From NCBI RefSeq assembly GCF_001590605.1, contig NZ_CP014504.1, positions 124,001 to 188,000 on the forward strand: 64,000 nt of DNA, read 5' to 3'. This document shows positions 17,790 to 26,807 of this stretch, one piece after another (within the stretch, counting starts at the first letter, position 1; the number at the start of each line of letters is the position of its first letter). Below the pieces are notes generated by a model. That model saw nothing but the letters and a program-made list of their open reading frames with translations. It made no database searches and was not told the DNA's origin. Source of the stretch: Pedobacter cryoconitis (GTDB taxonomy: Bacteria; Bacteroidota; Bacteroidia; Sphingobacteriales; Sphingobacteriaceae). Made by a program: the position numbers and the translations under genes.

Positions 17790-18329
17790 ATGGAACAACA
17801 ATTAAGAGAAATAGAGATTAAACCGAATAAAATTGCCTTTCAGGCTGCTATTGCCTTCTCGCTGTATACATTGGCGCTGGTATTTATATTCAAATTATTG
17901 AATATTGATACACAGGATGAGCATATCAGCGTGCCTACAAGGATTATTAGTATGGTCTGCAGTTATGTGCCTTTTATACTGGCAATTTTGTATGCACAGA
18001 CCAAATACAGAACTGAGCTTGGTGGTTATATGAGTTTCGGCAAGGCATTTTCTGCTGGTTTTAAAGTTGCAGCTTATTCGGGTTTATTTATAGCGCTGTT
18101 GTTTGTTTTATATTATAAAGTATTGGATACTTCGGCTTTAGACCACTCTGTTGAGATGGCACTTGAAAAAGCTGGTGACGATCCTAAAGCAGTTAAGGGA
18201 GTAGAAATGATGAAACCTTATCTGGCCGTATTTATAGGGTTTGGAGCCGCGATTACTTATACTCTTTTTGGGCTGATTTTAAGTCTTATTGGTGCTGCGG
18301 TATTGAAAAAAGAGAACCCTGCTGTTTAG
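17790..18329 (+). CDS. DUF4199 family membrane protein
   Basis: A 179-residue integral membrane protein with four hydrophobic segments at about 18-38, 50-67, 90-110 and 147-170. The loop TELGGYMSFGKAFSAGF between the second and third helix is typical of DUF4199, a family common in Bacteroidota with no known function. It is the last gene of the unit beginning at 13818 and is followed by a strong terminator. In this group of bacteria the family often precedes glycosyltransferase genes, as here. Confidence 0.88.
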   Translation: MEQQLREIEIKPNKIAFQAAIAFSLYTLALVFIFKLLNIDTQDEHISVPTRIISMVCSYVPFILAILYAQTKYRTELGGYMSFGKAFSAGFKVAAYSGLFIALLFVLYYKVLDTSALDHSVEMALEKAGDDPKAVKGVEMMKPYLAVFIGFGAAITYTLFGLILSLIGAAVLKKENPAV

Positions 18330-18386
18330 TAGATTGTAACCGCAATCTCCTGGCTGATCATAGCCTGAAACAGAAGATAAATAGCA

Positions 18387-18436
18387 AACGTGCAGGTTTT
18401 ATCATTTTAATTGATAAAATTTGCACGTTATTTTTA
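18387..18436 (+). terminator. Terminator after the DUF4199 gene
   Basis: Arms 18387-18404 and 18412-18429 form an 18-bp stem (two G-U pairs) with a 7-base loop, followed by ATTTTTAC. The hairpin separates the upstream operon from the glycosyltransferases. Confidence 0.75.
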
Positions 18437-18452
18437 CTTGAATTTATACTGC

Positions 18453-19406
18453 ATGGACATTTCTGTTGTCATTCCCCTGTTTAACGAAGACGAATCATTG
18501 CCCGAACTGACTGCCTGGATTGCCAGGGTAATGTCTGACAATAATTTTTCTTACGAAATCCTTTTTGTTGATGATGGCAGTACGGATACCTCATGGCAAG
18601 TAATTGAGGAATTGAAAAAGACTTATCCGGCTGTCAAAGCGATTAAGTTCAGACGTAACTATGGGAAATCTGCCGCACTGAATGTAGCTTTTGAAGCTTC
18701 ACAGGGCGATGTGATTATTACCATGGATGCAGATTTACAGGATAGTCCGGACGAAATTCCAGAACTATACCGCAGATTAAAGGAAGAGAGATTCGATATC
18801 ATCTCCGGATGGAAAAAGAAACGTTACGATCCGATTACCAAAACTATTCCTACTAAATTATTCAATGCTGCAACCCGTAAAATGTCCGGCATACAGCTAA
18901 ATGATTTCAACTGTGGCTTAAAGGCATACCGTTCTGATGTGGTGAAAACAATAGAGGTTTATGGTGAAATGCACCGTTATATCCCTGTCATTGCTAAATG
19001 GGCAGGGTTTAAAAATATAGGAGAGCAAGTTGTAGAACACCGTGCGCGTAAATACGGAGTAACCAAATTTGGTTTCAGCCGTTTTATCAATGGTTTCCTG
19101 GACTTGCTATCTATCTTTTTTGTTGGAAAATTCGGTAAAAGACCCATGCATTTTTTTGGCTCGCTTGGCGTATTGAGCTTTATGGTCGGTACCATTATGG
19201 CTTTATGGATTATCGGTGAAAAATTATATCATATCTCGATGAACCTGCCTATCAAAAGAGAAGTCACTGATCAGCCTGGGTTTTATATTGCATTAGTAGC
19301 CATTATTGTAGGTTCACAACTCTTTCTTACTGGATTTGTAGCTGAACTGGTTACCCGTAATGCACCTGAACGCAACGACTATCTGATAGAAAAAGAAATA
19401 CTTTAA
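18453..19406 (+). CDS. Family 2 glycosyltransferase, dolichyl-phosphate-mannose synthase-like
   Basis: A 318-residue enzyme that probably transfers a sugar from a nucleotide donor to a lipid carrier at the membrane. The GT-A core shows SVVIPLFNEDESL, FVDDGSTDTSW, FRRNYGKSAAL and the metal-binding DADLQDSPDEIP. Two C-terminal membrane helices (about 225-250 and 275-300) match the GtrB/YfdH type. I use the ATG at 18453. An in-frame ATG 42 bases upstream lies inside the terminator hairpin and adds atypical residues. The next glycosyltransferase begins 2 bases after the stop. Confidence 0.92.
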   Translation: MDISVVIPLFNEDESLPELTAWIARVMSDNNFSYEILFVDDGSTDTSWQVIEELKKTYPAVKAIKFRRNYGKSAALNVAFEASQGDVIITMDADLQDSPDEIPELYRRLKEERFDIISGWKKKRYDPITKTIPTKLFNAATRKMSGIQLNDFNCGLKAYRSDVVKTIEVYGEMHRYIPVIAKWAGFKNIGEQVVEHRARKYGVTKFGFSRFINGFLDLLSIFFVGKFGKRPMHFFGSLGVLSFMVGTIMALWIIGEKLYHISMNLPIKREVTDQPGFYIALVAIIVGSQLFLTGFVAELVTRNAPERNDYLIEKEIL

Positions 19407-19408
19407 GC

Positions 19409-20377
19409 ATGTTTTTTTCGATCATTATCCCTTTATATAACCGGCCGCAGGAGATAGACGAACTCCTGGCTACACTTTGTGTGCAAACTTATACGCAATT
19501 TGAAGTTGTGGTGATTGAAGATGGTTCTTCGCTCACTGCAAAGGAAATTGTAAACAGTTATGCGGACAAACTGGATATTAAATATTTCTTCAAGCCAAAT
19601 GGCGGACAAGGCTTTGCCCGGAACTATGGTTTTGAAAGAGCGAAAGGAGATTATTTTGTCATCTTTGACTCTGACTGTCTTATCCCGCATGATTACCTGG
19701 AAACAGTAAAGGATTACTTATTTGACCATCATCTGGATGCTTATGGAGGCCCGGATGCTGCACATGAGAGCTTTACCCCGGTCCAAAAAGCAATCAGTTA
19801 TGGGATGACTTCGGTTTTTACCACTGGCGGAATCCGTGGAAACGAAAAACATGTTGGACAATTTCATCCCAGAAGCTTCAATATGGGAGTTTCCAGAGCA
19901 GTATGGGAGAAAGTTGGCGGATTTATACTAACCAGGCTGGGAGAGGATATTGAATATAGTATCCGTATTCATCAGCATGGTTTTAAGATTGGTTTGATTC
20001 CCGGAGCGAAAGTTTTTCATAAAAGAAGAACGAGTATGTTCCAGTTTTATAAGCAGATTCACTTTTTTGGCCGTGCCAGGATCAATATCTACAAACATTT
20101 TCCTTCCGAACTGAAATTGGTACATTTTTTTCCTGCCGTATTCACTTTAGGTGTCATCGCGCTGTTAGTATTGAATGTTTTTTATCCCCCTCTTGCTTAT
20201 TTTGGGAATATATTTCTTCTGGTATACTTTATGCTGATATTTTTTCATTCCCTGGTGCTAAATAAATCGTTGAAAGTTGCATTTTTGAGTATTATTTCCT
20301 CATTCATACAATTGACAGCTTACGGATTAGGATTTATACAAGATTTTTTCAAAAGAATAGTACTTAAAAAACAATGA
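19409..20377 (+). CDS. Family 2 glycosyltransferase with membrane anchor
   Basis: A 322-residue protein with an N-terminal GT-A domain (SIIIPLYNRPQEIDELL, VVIEDGSS, NGGQGFARNYG, FDSDCLIP) and hydrophobic C-terminal helices at about 240-300. It contains the acceptor-side motif LGEDIEYSIRIHQHG, near the usual ED position. The donor and acceptor cannot be read from the sequence. It is sandwiched between another glycosyltransferase and a membrane protein with which it overlaps by 4 bases, so the three may act on one envelope glycan. Confidence 0.9.
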   Translation: MFFSIIIPLYNRPQEIDELLATLCVQTYTQFEVVVIEDGSSLTAKEIVNSYADKLDIKYFFKPNGGQGFARNYGFERAKGDYFVIFDSDCLIPHDYLETVKDYLFDHHLDAYGGPDAAHESFTPVQKAISYGMTSVFTTGGIRGNEKHVGQFHPRSFNMGVSRAVWEKVGGFILTRLGEDIEYSIRIHQHGFKIGLIPGAKVFHKRRTSMFQFYKQIHFFGRARINIYKHFPSELKLVHFFPAVFTLGVIALLVLNVFYPPLAYFGNIFLLVYFMLIFFHSLVLNKSLKVAFLSIISSFIQLTAYGLGFIQDFFKRIVLKKQ

Positions 20378-21159
20378 TAAACTTTTTAAAGGAGAGCACG
20401 TTTATAGTGAATGTAGTGATCCGCAAAGCCTGGGAAGTAACCAAAAGGAATTATTTTTCCATTGCTACTTTATGCTTTCTGATGTTCATCACATCTAATG
20501 CATCGAGTTTAATGGCATTTTTCCTGAAAGACGTAAATAAAGGATTAAGTATATTGATGGCGTTTTTTTTCGCCTTATTGTATTTTACCATTAATCTTTC
20601 GCTGCTGAAATACATTTTTCACCTGTTGGATAATGAGGAGATTGATGTCAGTATTGTCAGTACACTGCCTACCCGCCAGCAAATCATCCGGTTTATTGTA
20701 GGAATGCTTTATTTTATGCTGGTTATTATCGGCGTTTACGCTGTCGTAATTTTAGTCGCGTTTCCTTTTATTTATACGGGCATAAAGATGAACGTGATTA
20801 CCAATATCGCTGTTTCGGTAGGTATTGTAGCCATATTTATCACCTGGGTAAGGATTTCCTTTTTTCCTTTTTTTATTATTGATAAAAACCAGCCTCCATT
20901 TGGCTCATTAAAATTCAGTTTAGCGATCACTAAAGGGAATTTCACTAAAATATTAATGTTATTGCTGGTATTGGGCGGATTTCATGTCTTGTATTTATTC
21001 CTGAATTACCTGCAGTGGCCTGTAATTGCATTTTTCGTTAATATATTGAGTTCATTTATTATTGTTCCTTTATCCAGTGTAGCCTTAACAATTGCTTATA
21101 GAATGATGACTGGCGCTTATAAAGGAGACGAAAACGATATTATTCACAACATAGTTTAA
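20374..21159 (+). CDS. Polytopic membrane protein of unknown function
   Basis: A 261-residue protein with about six hydrophobic segments (roughly 27-48, 52-74, 103-130, 140-160, 190-210 and 220-245). It resembles the glycerophosphodiester-phosphodiesterase/DUF975-like membrane domains often written simply as hypothetical. No catalytic motif is visible. The 4-base overlap with the preceding glycosyltransferase and the 9-base gap before the GH3 gene place it inside one operon. Confidence 0.8.
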   Translation: MINFLKESTFIVNVVIRKAWEVTKRNYFSIATLCFLMFITSNASSLMAFFLKDVNKGLSILMAFFFALLYFTINLSLLKYIFHLLDNEEIDVSIVSTLPTRQQIIRFIVGMLYFMLVIIGVYAVVILVAFPFIYTGIKMNVITNIAVSVGIVAIFITWVRISFFPFFIIDKNQPPFGSLKFSLAITKGNFTKILMLLLVLGGFHVLYLFLNYLQWPVIAFFVNILSSFIIVPLSSVALTIAYRMMTGAYKGDENDIIHNIV

Positions 21160-21168
21160 AACCAGTTT

Positions 21169-22674
21169 ATGGGAATAAAAGCGGCATTAAGTAAACCCTT
21201 TGCAGCCTTTATTGTAAAAGGGGTAACCCGATGGAAAAAAGATGCGGTAGCTGCACAAAAGGAAACTTTCAGGCAGCTGATCGATGCTGCTCAGGATACT
21301 GCTTTCGGCAAAGACCATCAATTCTCTTCCATTAAGAACTACGAGGATTTTAAAAAGCAAGTTCCGGTCAGGGATTATGAAGAATTGCGGCCTTATATTG
21401 ACCGGGTAGTTGCCGGAGAAAAAGATGTCATGTGGAAGGGGAAACCTGCTTACTTTGCAAAAACTTCCGGTACAACTTCAGGTGCAAAATACATTCCGAT
21501 TTCTAAAGAATCAATGCCTGAGCATTTGAAAGCAGCACGTAATGCGCTGCTGACTTATATTCATGAAACAGGCAATGCTGATTTTGTAAATGGCAAAATG
21601 ATTTTTTTACAGGGCAGCCCTGTCATGACCGAGAAGAATGACATCAAAGTAGGCCGTTTATCGGGTATTGTAGCGAATCTTGTACCTGCTTACTTGCAAA
21701 AAAACAGATTACCATCTTATCAAACCAATTGTATTGAAGATTGGGAAGAAAAAGTTGAAGCGATAGTCAAAGAAACTTATCATCAGGATATGACTTTGAT
21801 TTCGGGGATACCACCCTGGGTGCAGATGTATTTTGACCGTTTGATAGAGAAATCGAATGGGAAGCAGATCAAGGATATTTTTAAAAATTTTCAGTTGTTT
21901 GTTTATGGTGGAGTGAATTACGAACCTTACCGTACAAAAATTGAGACCAGTATTGGCAGAAAAATTGATTCAATAGAAACTTATCCTGCTTCAGAAGGAT
22001 TTATAGCTTATCAGGATAGTCAGCAGGATAAAAGTTTATTGCTATTGGCCAAAGCAGGCATGTTTTATGAATTTATTCCTGCGGATGAATACTATAATGA
22101 TAACCCTGCCCGTTTGAGTCTGGAAGAAGTAGAATTGGATAAAAACTATGCTTTGATATTGAATACGAATGCAGGACTTTGGGGTTACAGCATCGGCGAC
22201 ACCGTTAAATTTGTCTCTAAAAATCCCTATAAAATTCTTGTCACCGGCAGGATTAAACATTTTATCTCGGCTTTCGGTGAACATGTGATCGGAGAAGAGG
22301 TGGAACAGGCGTTATTAAGTGTAGCGAATGAACAGGGGGTTGGAATTACAGAATTTACTGTAGCGCCTCAGGTGAATCCTGGAGCAGGTGAATTGCCTTA
22401 CCACGAATGGTTTATTGAGTTTTCCAAAGCGCCCGGAGACCTGATTGCTTTTAGTAAAAAAGTAGATAAGGCTTTACAAGAAAAAAATATTTACTACTTT
22501 GACCTTATTGAAGGCAAAATTTTGCAGCCGCTGGTTATTCGGACCTTACAAAAAGATGCATTTGTAACTTATATGCGTTCACAAGGTAAGCTGGGGGGGC
22601 AGAATAAAGTTCCCCGTCTGTCTAATGATAGAAAGATTGCAGATAGCCTGATTAATTTGATAAACAAGATTTGA
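21169..22674 (+). CDS. GH3 auxin-responsive promoter family protein (acyl-adenylate-forming)
   Basis: A 501-residue member of the GH3 branch of the ANL superfamily. Plant GH3 enzymes adenylate carboxylic acids and join them to amino acids; the bacterial substrate is unknown. The ATP-binding loop is KTSGTTSGAKYIPIS near residue 100. YGGVNYEPYR and ETYPASEGFIAYQD match the family's second and third motifs, and the hinge region GYSIGDTVKFVSKNPYKILVTGR is clear. The stop codon overlaps the dxr start by 4 bases. Confidence 0.9.
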   Translation: MGIKAALSKPFAAFIVKGVTRWKKDAVAAQKETFRQLIDAAQDTAFGKDHQFSSIKNYEDFKKQVPVRDYEELRPYIDRVVAGEKDVMWKGKPAYFAKTSGTTSGAKYIPISKESMPEHLKAARNALLTYIHETGNADFVNGKMIFLQGSPVMTEKNDIKVGRLSGIVANLVPAYLQKNRLPSYQTNCIEDWEEKVEAIVKETYHQDMTLISGIPPWVQMYFDRLIEKSNGKQIKDIFKNFQLFVYGGVNYEPYRTKIETSIGRKIDSIETYPASEGFIAYQDSQQDKSLLLLAKAGMFYEFIPADEYYNDNPARLSLEEVELDKNYALILNTNAGLWGYSIGDTVKFVSKNPYKILVTGRIKHFISAFGEHVIGEEVEQALLSVANEQGVGITEFTVAPQVNPGAGELPYHEWFIEFSKAPGDLIAFSKKVDKALQEKNIYYFDLIEGKILQPLVIRTLQKDAFVTYMRSQGKLGGQNKVPRLSNDRKIADSLINLINKI

Positions 22675-23837
22675 AAAATATAGCTATACTGGGGTCCACT
22701 GGATCTGTAGGCACCCAAGCCCTTGACGTGATTCGTGCGAATCCTGAATTATACAGGGTTTGTGCATTGACGGCTAATGCAAACGCTGCTTTACTGATTC
22801 AGCAGGCCATGGAATTTAAACCTCAATTGGTTGTAATCGGTGATGAAGGCCAATATGCAGCAGTGAAAAATGCACTTTCTGGTCAGGGAATGAATATTCT
22901 TTGCGGGGAAGATGCTTTATGCGAAGCGGCTTCTTTAACAGCTGCCGATTTTGTACTGACTGCAATTATGGGGTCTGTTGGCTTAAGACCAACTATTGCA
23001 GCCATTAAAGCGAAGAAAAAGATTGGCCTGGCTAATAAGGAGACTTTAGTGGTAGCAGGAGAACTGATTACACAGCTGGCTGCTGAAAATGGAGTAACAA
23101 TTATCCCGGTAGACTCTGAGCATTCTGCAATTTTTCAATGTCTGGTAGGGGAGGAACTGAGTTCGATAGAAAAAATATACATCACAGCCTCTGGCGGACC
23201 GTTCAGAGGAAAAGACCGTGATTTCGTAGCTAAAGTTAAGAAGGAACAAGCTTTAAAACATCCAAACTGGGTAATGGGCGCAAAGATCACTATTGATTCT
23301 GCTTCCTTAATGAACAAGGGGCTTGAAGTGATTGAAGCTAAGTGGTTGTTCGATCTGGATATCAGTCAGATAGATGTTATTGTGCATCCGCAATCTGTGG
23401 TGCATTCTATCGTGCAGTTTAACGATGGATCAATGAAAGCGCAGCTGGGTGTTCCGGACATGAAATTGCCGATTCACTATGCAATGGCTTACCCGGAGAG
23501 AATACAAAGTAAGTTTCCACGTTTTAATTTCATGGATTATCCAGAATTGACCTTCTCCAAACCTGATATGGATACTTTCCGTAACCTTCAGCTTGCCTAT
23601 ATGGCCTTAGAAAAAGGTGGTAATATGCCTTGTATCATCAACGCAGCTAATGAAGTAGTTGTTGAGGCCTTCTTAAATGACCGCATTGGATTCCTCGAAA
23701 TGAGTGATGTCATTGAGCAGTGTATGTCTGATTTAACCTTTATTCAAGCACCCAGCCTGAATAATTATTTAGAAACTGACCAGCATACGCGTATATTTGC
23801 CCGTCAGTTAGTAACAAAAAAACATTTAGCGATCTAA
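22671..23837 (+). CDS. dxr: 1-deoxy-D-xylulose 5-phosphate reductoisomerase (TTG start)
   Basis: A 388-residue enzyme making MEP from DXP with NADPH, the second step of non-mevalonate isoprenoid synthesis. It begins KNIAILGSTGSVGTQALDVI (Rossmann motif) and has the metal and substrate motifs PVDSEHSAIFQ, TASGGPFRG, SASLMNKGLEVIEAKWLF and VHPQSVVHSIV. The initiator is TTG at 22671 inside the GH3 stop. The pairing with rseP, 29 bases downstream, is conserved across many bacteria. Confidence 0.97.
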   Translation: MKNIAILGSTGSVGTQALDVIRANPELYRVCALTANANAALLIQQAMEFKPQLVVIGDEGQYAAVKNALSGQGMNILCGEDALCEAASLTAADFVLTAIMGSVGLRPTIAAIKAKKKIGLANKETLVVAGELITQLAAENGVTIIPVDSEHSAIFQCLVGEELSSIEKIYITASGGPFRGKDRDFVAKVKKEQALKHPNWVMGAKITIDSASLMNKGLEVIEAKWLFDLDISQIDVIVHPQSVVHSIVQFNDGSMKAQLGVPDMKLPIHYAMAYPERIQSKFPRFNFMDYPELTFSKPDMDTFRNLQLAYMALEKGGNMPCIINAANEVVVEAFLNDRIGFLEMSDVIEQCMSDLTFIQAPSLNNYLETDQHTRIFARQLVTKKHLAI

Positions 23838-23866
23838 TATTCAAAAGTAAAAACACTATATAAAAT

Positions 23867-25198
23867 ATGAACGGATTAATTATGGTTGCCCAATTGTTAT
23901 TGGGATTATCAATATTAGTAATCTTGCACGAACTAGGACATTTTCTTGCGGCACGTGCCTTTGGTATTAAAGTTGAGAAATTCTATCTGTTTTTTGATGC
24001 ATGGGGTGTAAAATTATTCAGTATCAAAAGTGGTGATGTAGAATATGGTATTGGCTGGCTGCCTTTGGGCGGTTATGTTAAAATTGCCGGAATGATTGAT
24101 GAGTCTATGGATAAAGAAGCGATGGCTTTGCCTCCTCAGCCCTGGGAATTCAGATCTAAACCAGCATGGCAGCGTTTAATCGTGATGCTTGCGGGTATTT
24201 TTGTGAACATTGTTGTAGGTATCTTTATTTTCTGGATGCTTACCTTTAAGTTCGGTGAGACTTTTATCCCAAACAGTTCTGTTAAAAATGGGATTAATCC
24301 AGGAAGTATAGGAAGAGAGATCGGTTTGAAACAAGGTGATCATGTTATTGCGGTAAATGGTAAAAAAGTTATCCGTTTTGATGAATTAACCAGCTCAAAA
24401 GTATTATTGGATAATACGAACCTTACAATTGTGCGTGAGGGTAAAACTTTAGATATCAAAGTTCCTGATAATCTTTTAAATAAGGTTGCAGATCTTGGTC
24501 TGGAAGAGTTTATCAGCCGTACACCATTGTTAAGTACTGTAGTAGATACAGTGGTTGCTGGTCGTTCTGCATTTAAAGTAGGGATGAAAAAAGGTGACCG
24601 GATTGTTGCGGTTAACGGAGTTCCTGTGAAATTCGATGCCGACATTCGCAGAGAGTTGAAAAAAGAGAAAAATAAGAAACTGATTGTTGAGGCTTACCGC
24701 GGAAATGAAAAACTTAATTTTGAAGTCAGCACTGATAGCGTAGGTACCATCGGGATGGGCTTTAATCCGAATGAAATCAAATTGGAAACAATTAACTATG
24801 GTTTCTTTGAGGCTTTACCAATTGGTGTAAACCAGGCCTGGATTACTTTCACCGATAATGGTAAAGGTATATGGAAAGTATTAACGGGTAAGATCAAGGC
24901 AAATAAGGCTTTTGCTGGCCCTGTTGCCTTAGCACAGAAGGTTTATGGTGGGGTTTGGATCTGGTCGCATTTCTGGGCTTCTACAGCGTTAATTTCTATC
25001 GCCCTGGCATTTATGAACTTATTGCCAATACCAGCACTTGATGGTGGGCACGTAGTATTCCTGATTGTGGAAATGATTAAAGGTAAGCCTGTAAGTGATA
25101 AGTTTTTAGAAGGTGCCCAGATGGTTGGCTTCGTAATCTTGTTGAGTTTGATGGTCTTTGTGCTCGGAAACGATATTTTCAAAGCCTTTATTCAGTAG
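23867..25198 (+). CDS. rseP: Site-2 intramembrane metalloprotease RseP
   Basis: A 443-residue inner-membrane zinc protease that cleaves membrane-bound anti-sigma factors and signal-peptide remnants. The zinc motif is HELGH at residues 21-25 in the first helix, and the second ligand motif is LPIPALDGGHVV near 385. Two PDZ domains lie between (around 130-210 and 215-300, with KQGDHVIAVNGK and KKGDRIVAVNGV). Helices occur near the N-terminus, around 110-130, around 370-390 and at the C-terminus. Confidence 0.96.
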   Translation: MNGLIMVAQLLLGLSILVILHELGHFLAARAFGIKVEKFYLFFDAWGVKLFSIKSGDVEYGIGWLPLGGYVKIAGMIDESMDKEAMALPPQPWEFRSKPAWQRLIVMLAGIFVNIVVGIFIFWMLTFKFGETFIPNSSVKNGINPGSIGREIGLKQGDHVIAVNGKKVIRFDELTSSKVLLDNTNLTIVREGKTLDIKVPDNLLNKVADLGLEEFISRTPLLSTVVDTVVAGRSAFKVGMKKGDRIVAVNGVPVKFDADIRRELKKEKNKKLIVEAYRGNEKLNFEVSTDSVGTIGMGFNPNEIKLETINYGFFEALPIGVNQAWITFTDNGKGIWKVLTGKIKANKAFAGPVALAQKVYGGVWIWSHFWASTALISIALAFMNLLPIPALDGGHVVFLIVEMIKGKPVSDKFLEGAQMVGFVILLSLMVFVLGNDIFKAFIQ

Positions 25199-25204
25199 CG
25201 CTAT

Positions 25205-25729
25205 ATGGACTATTTTGAGTTTTATAAGCTGCCTGTATCTTTTAATCCGGATGCCCAGCTGGTGAAACAGCAGTTTTATGCGTTGAGTAAAAAGTATCAT
25301 CCTGATTTCTATATCAATGAATCTGCCGAAAAGCAAGAGGAAGTTTTAGAGTTATCAACGTTGAATAATAAGGCTTACCAGGTATTGAGTGATCCGCAGA
25401 AGCGCCTCCATTATATTCTTGAATTAAAGGGGATGCTGGCAGAAGGAGAGAGTTATGCTCTTCCTCAGGATTTCCTGATGGAAATGATGGATGTGAATGA
25501 AGCGCTGATGGAATTGCAGTTTGAACCGGATACGGTGAAGCTGGAAGAGATCAAAAAAGAGATTGATACTATTGCTGGAGCAATGCAGCAGGAGCTGGAC
25601 AGACTGATAGCTTTGTTTGATAAGCAGAATAAGGACACTGAAGCATTTACTTTGGCAGCGATTAAGGATTTGTACTACAGAAAGAAATACTTGAACAGGA
25701 TCAACGATAGCCTGCTTAAGATGGGATAG
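25205..25729 (+). CDS. hscB: Fe-S cluster co-chaperone HscB
   Basis: A 174-residue J-domain protein. The N-terminal J domain has the HPD triad in KKYHPDFYI near residue 37. The C-terminal three-helix domain carries the HscB/Hsc20-type acidic and hydrophobic segments (FLMEMMDVNEALMEL), which bind the IscU scaffold. It stimulates the Hsp70 partner during cluster transfer. No isc or suf genes are nearby. It starts 7 bases after rseP and ends the operon before a terminator. Confidence 0.9.
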   Translation: MDYFEFYKLPVSFNPDAQLVKQQFYALSKKYHPDFYINESAEKQEEVLELSTLNNKAYQVLSDPQKRLHYILELKGMLAEGESYALPQDFLMEMMDVNEALMELQFEPDTVKLEEIKKEIDTIAGAMQQELDRLIALFDKQNKDTEAFTLAAIKDLYYRKKYLNRINDSLLKMG

Positions 25730-25757
25730 GTGTCCCGCCAATGTAAAAAATAAAGAT

Positions 25758-25783
25758 AACCGGGCATTGCTGTCCCGGTTTTT
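25758..25783 (+). terminator. Terminator after hscB
   Basis: AACCGGG (25758-25764) and CCCGGTT (25774-25780) form a stem followed by a T-run. It directly abuts the promoter box of the next gene. Confidence 0.7.
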
Positions 25784-25784
25784 C

Positions 25785-25792
25785 TATTTTTG
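25785..25792 (+). promoter_or_regulatory. Candidate -7 box TATTTTTG for the DUF3817 gene
   Basis: It matches TAnnTTTG and predicts a start near 25799, ten bases before the ATG at 25809. It therefore rules out the in-frame upstream ATG at 25767. Confidence 0.5.
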
Positions 25793-25808
25793 GACAAATC
25801 ATGAATTT

Positions 25809-26111
25809 ATGAGCACTTTATCCCTTTTTAGAAAAGTAGCAGTTGCTGAAGGTATTTCCTATATCGCACTGATTTTTATCGCAATGCCATTGAAGTACTT
25901 TGCGAACATGCCATTGGCTGTAAAGTATACTGGATGGGCGCATGGTGTATTGTTCATGTTTTATGTAGTAATGGTAATCATGTGCTGGATGGAGTACAAA
26001 TGGAAAATTGGAAAGACGATTTTAGTGTTTTTAGCTTCATTATTGCCTTTTGCGCCTTTTTATGTAGATAAAAAGTTAAAGGAAGAGCCTGTGGGTCAGG
26101 TTAAAGCATAA
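25809..26111 (+). CDS. DUF3817 family small membrane protein
   Basis: A 100-residue protein with three membrane helices (about 8-28, 40-62 and 66-85) and the pattern EGISYIALIFIAMPLKYF followed by GWAHGVLF, which matches DUF3817 (YdzA-like). The function is unknown. The ATG at 25809 is preferred over the ATG at 25767 because a promoter box lies between them. It is a single-gene unit immediately upstream of tRNA-Leu. Confidence 0.85.
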   Translation: MSTLSLFRKVAVAEGISYIALIFIAMPLKYFANMPLAVKYTGWAHGVLFMFYVVMVIMCWMEYKWKIGKTILVFLASLLPFAPFYVDKKLKEEPVGQVKA

Positions 26112-26139
26112 AAGAAGGGGGTTATTTTAAAAATAAGTC

Positions 26140-26170
26140 TTGGATATATTGGCTTGAATATATACATTTG
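26140..26170 (+). promoter_or_regulatory. Promoter of tRNA-Leu
   Basis: A -33 TTG at 26140-26142 and a -7 box TACATTTG at 26163-26170 are separated by 20 bases, a good consensus pair. The predicted start near 26177 gives a short 5' leader before the tRNA at 26190. Confidence 0.65.
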
Positions 26171-26189
26171 CATCCCGCTTAATAGCAAT

Positions 26190-26269
26190 GCCCAGTTGGC
26201 GGAATTGGTAGACGCGCTGGTCTCAAACACCTGTGGGAAACCGTGCCGGTTCGACTCCGGCACTGGGTA
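26190..26269 (+). tRNA. tRNA-Leu (anticodon CAA)
   Basis: An 80-base class II tRNA. The acceptor stem GCCCAGT pairs with ACTGGGT, the D-arm has GGTAGAC and the anticodon loop CTCAAAC gives anticodon CAA. A long variable arm (TGTGGGAAACCGT) precedes the T-arm GCCGGTTCGACTCCGGC, which is characteristic of tRNA-Leu. The 3' CCA is not encoded, since CGA follows the discriminator A. Confidence 0.96.
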
Positions 26270-26275
26270 CGACTC

Positions 26276-26307
26276 AAAAGCCTTCGATGAAAATCGGAGG
26301 CTTTTTT
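26276..26307 (+). terminator. Terminator of tRNA-Leu
   Basis: Arms 26276-26288 and 26293-26305 (one G-U pair) around the tetraloop GAAA, followed by Ts. It lies seven bases after the tRNA. Confidence 0.85.
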
Positions 26308-26580
26308 GGTTTACGCCCGATATGTAAAAATCAGGTAGAAATTGGATCAACTTGGACTGTACTATAAGTTCGGATCAAGTCATAACCTTGTGGAGCAGGC
26401 TCTTATTTAAGTATAAATTTTGACACGCTAAACAGAAAATCTTTGCTGTCACGGATGCTCTTATGCCTCTGGAAGTTGTGCTGAAAGCTTTCCATTTGCA
26501 TGGGAATGACTCAACCGAAACAAGGCCGGGCTGTTCGTAAATAAATTCAAAATAGCTTAAATAATAAAGCTATATCGGCC

Positions 26581-26613
26581 GGGTACTGCCTGAGTACTGG
26601 TCGGGTACTCGTT
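26581..26613. repeat. Three-copy 11-bp tandem repeat
   Basis: Units GGGTACTGCCT, GAGTACTGGTC and GGGTACTCGTT follow head to tail. Each shares a core GTACT. The copies are imperfect. Confidence 0.6.
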
Positions 26614-26646
26614 AGGGTAAGAGCAGTGCTAAAGTAATGCGAGAGC

Positions 26647-26696
26647 ATGGCAAGTCCAAGTCAAAACAACTAGTTGAAATGACTTGGACTTGCCAT
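26647..26696. repeat. Perfect 17-bp inverted repeat with nested palindrome
   Basis: Arms 26647-26663 and 26680-26696 are exact reverse complements. The 16-base loop contains the 10-base palindrome CAACTAGTTG (26667-26676). AACTAGTTGAA recurs exactly 90 bases downstream at 26758-26768. No T-run follows, so it does not look like a simple terminator. Confidence 0.85.
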
Positions 26697-26807
26697 AGTT
26701 AAAGCCCGTTCTCAACCTGTTGTCATCCCGACCACCACTCAGGCACAACCAAACCATAACTAGTTGAAGATTAATGAAATTATAATTTCCCCTTTGACTA
26801 ACCCACA

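Noticed and set aside
26190..26310. Attachment site (att) at the tRNA-Leu 3' end
   Set aside because: I found no direct repeat of the tRNA 3' end elsewhere in the window and no integrase gene.
26096..26350. 84-codon minus-strand reading frame across the tRNA-Leu
   Set aside because: It lies antisense to the tRNA and its terminator. It contains the PESNRHG-like string commonly produced by translating tRNA arms, so it is spurious.
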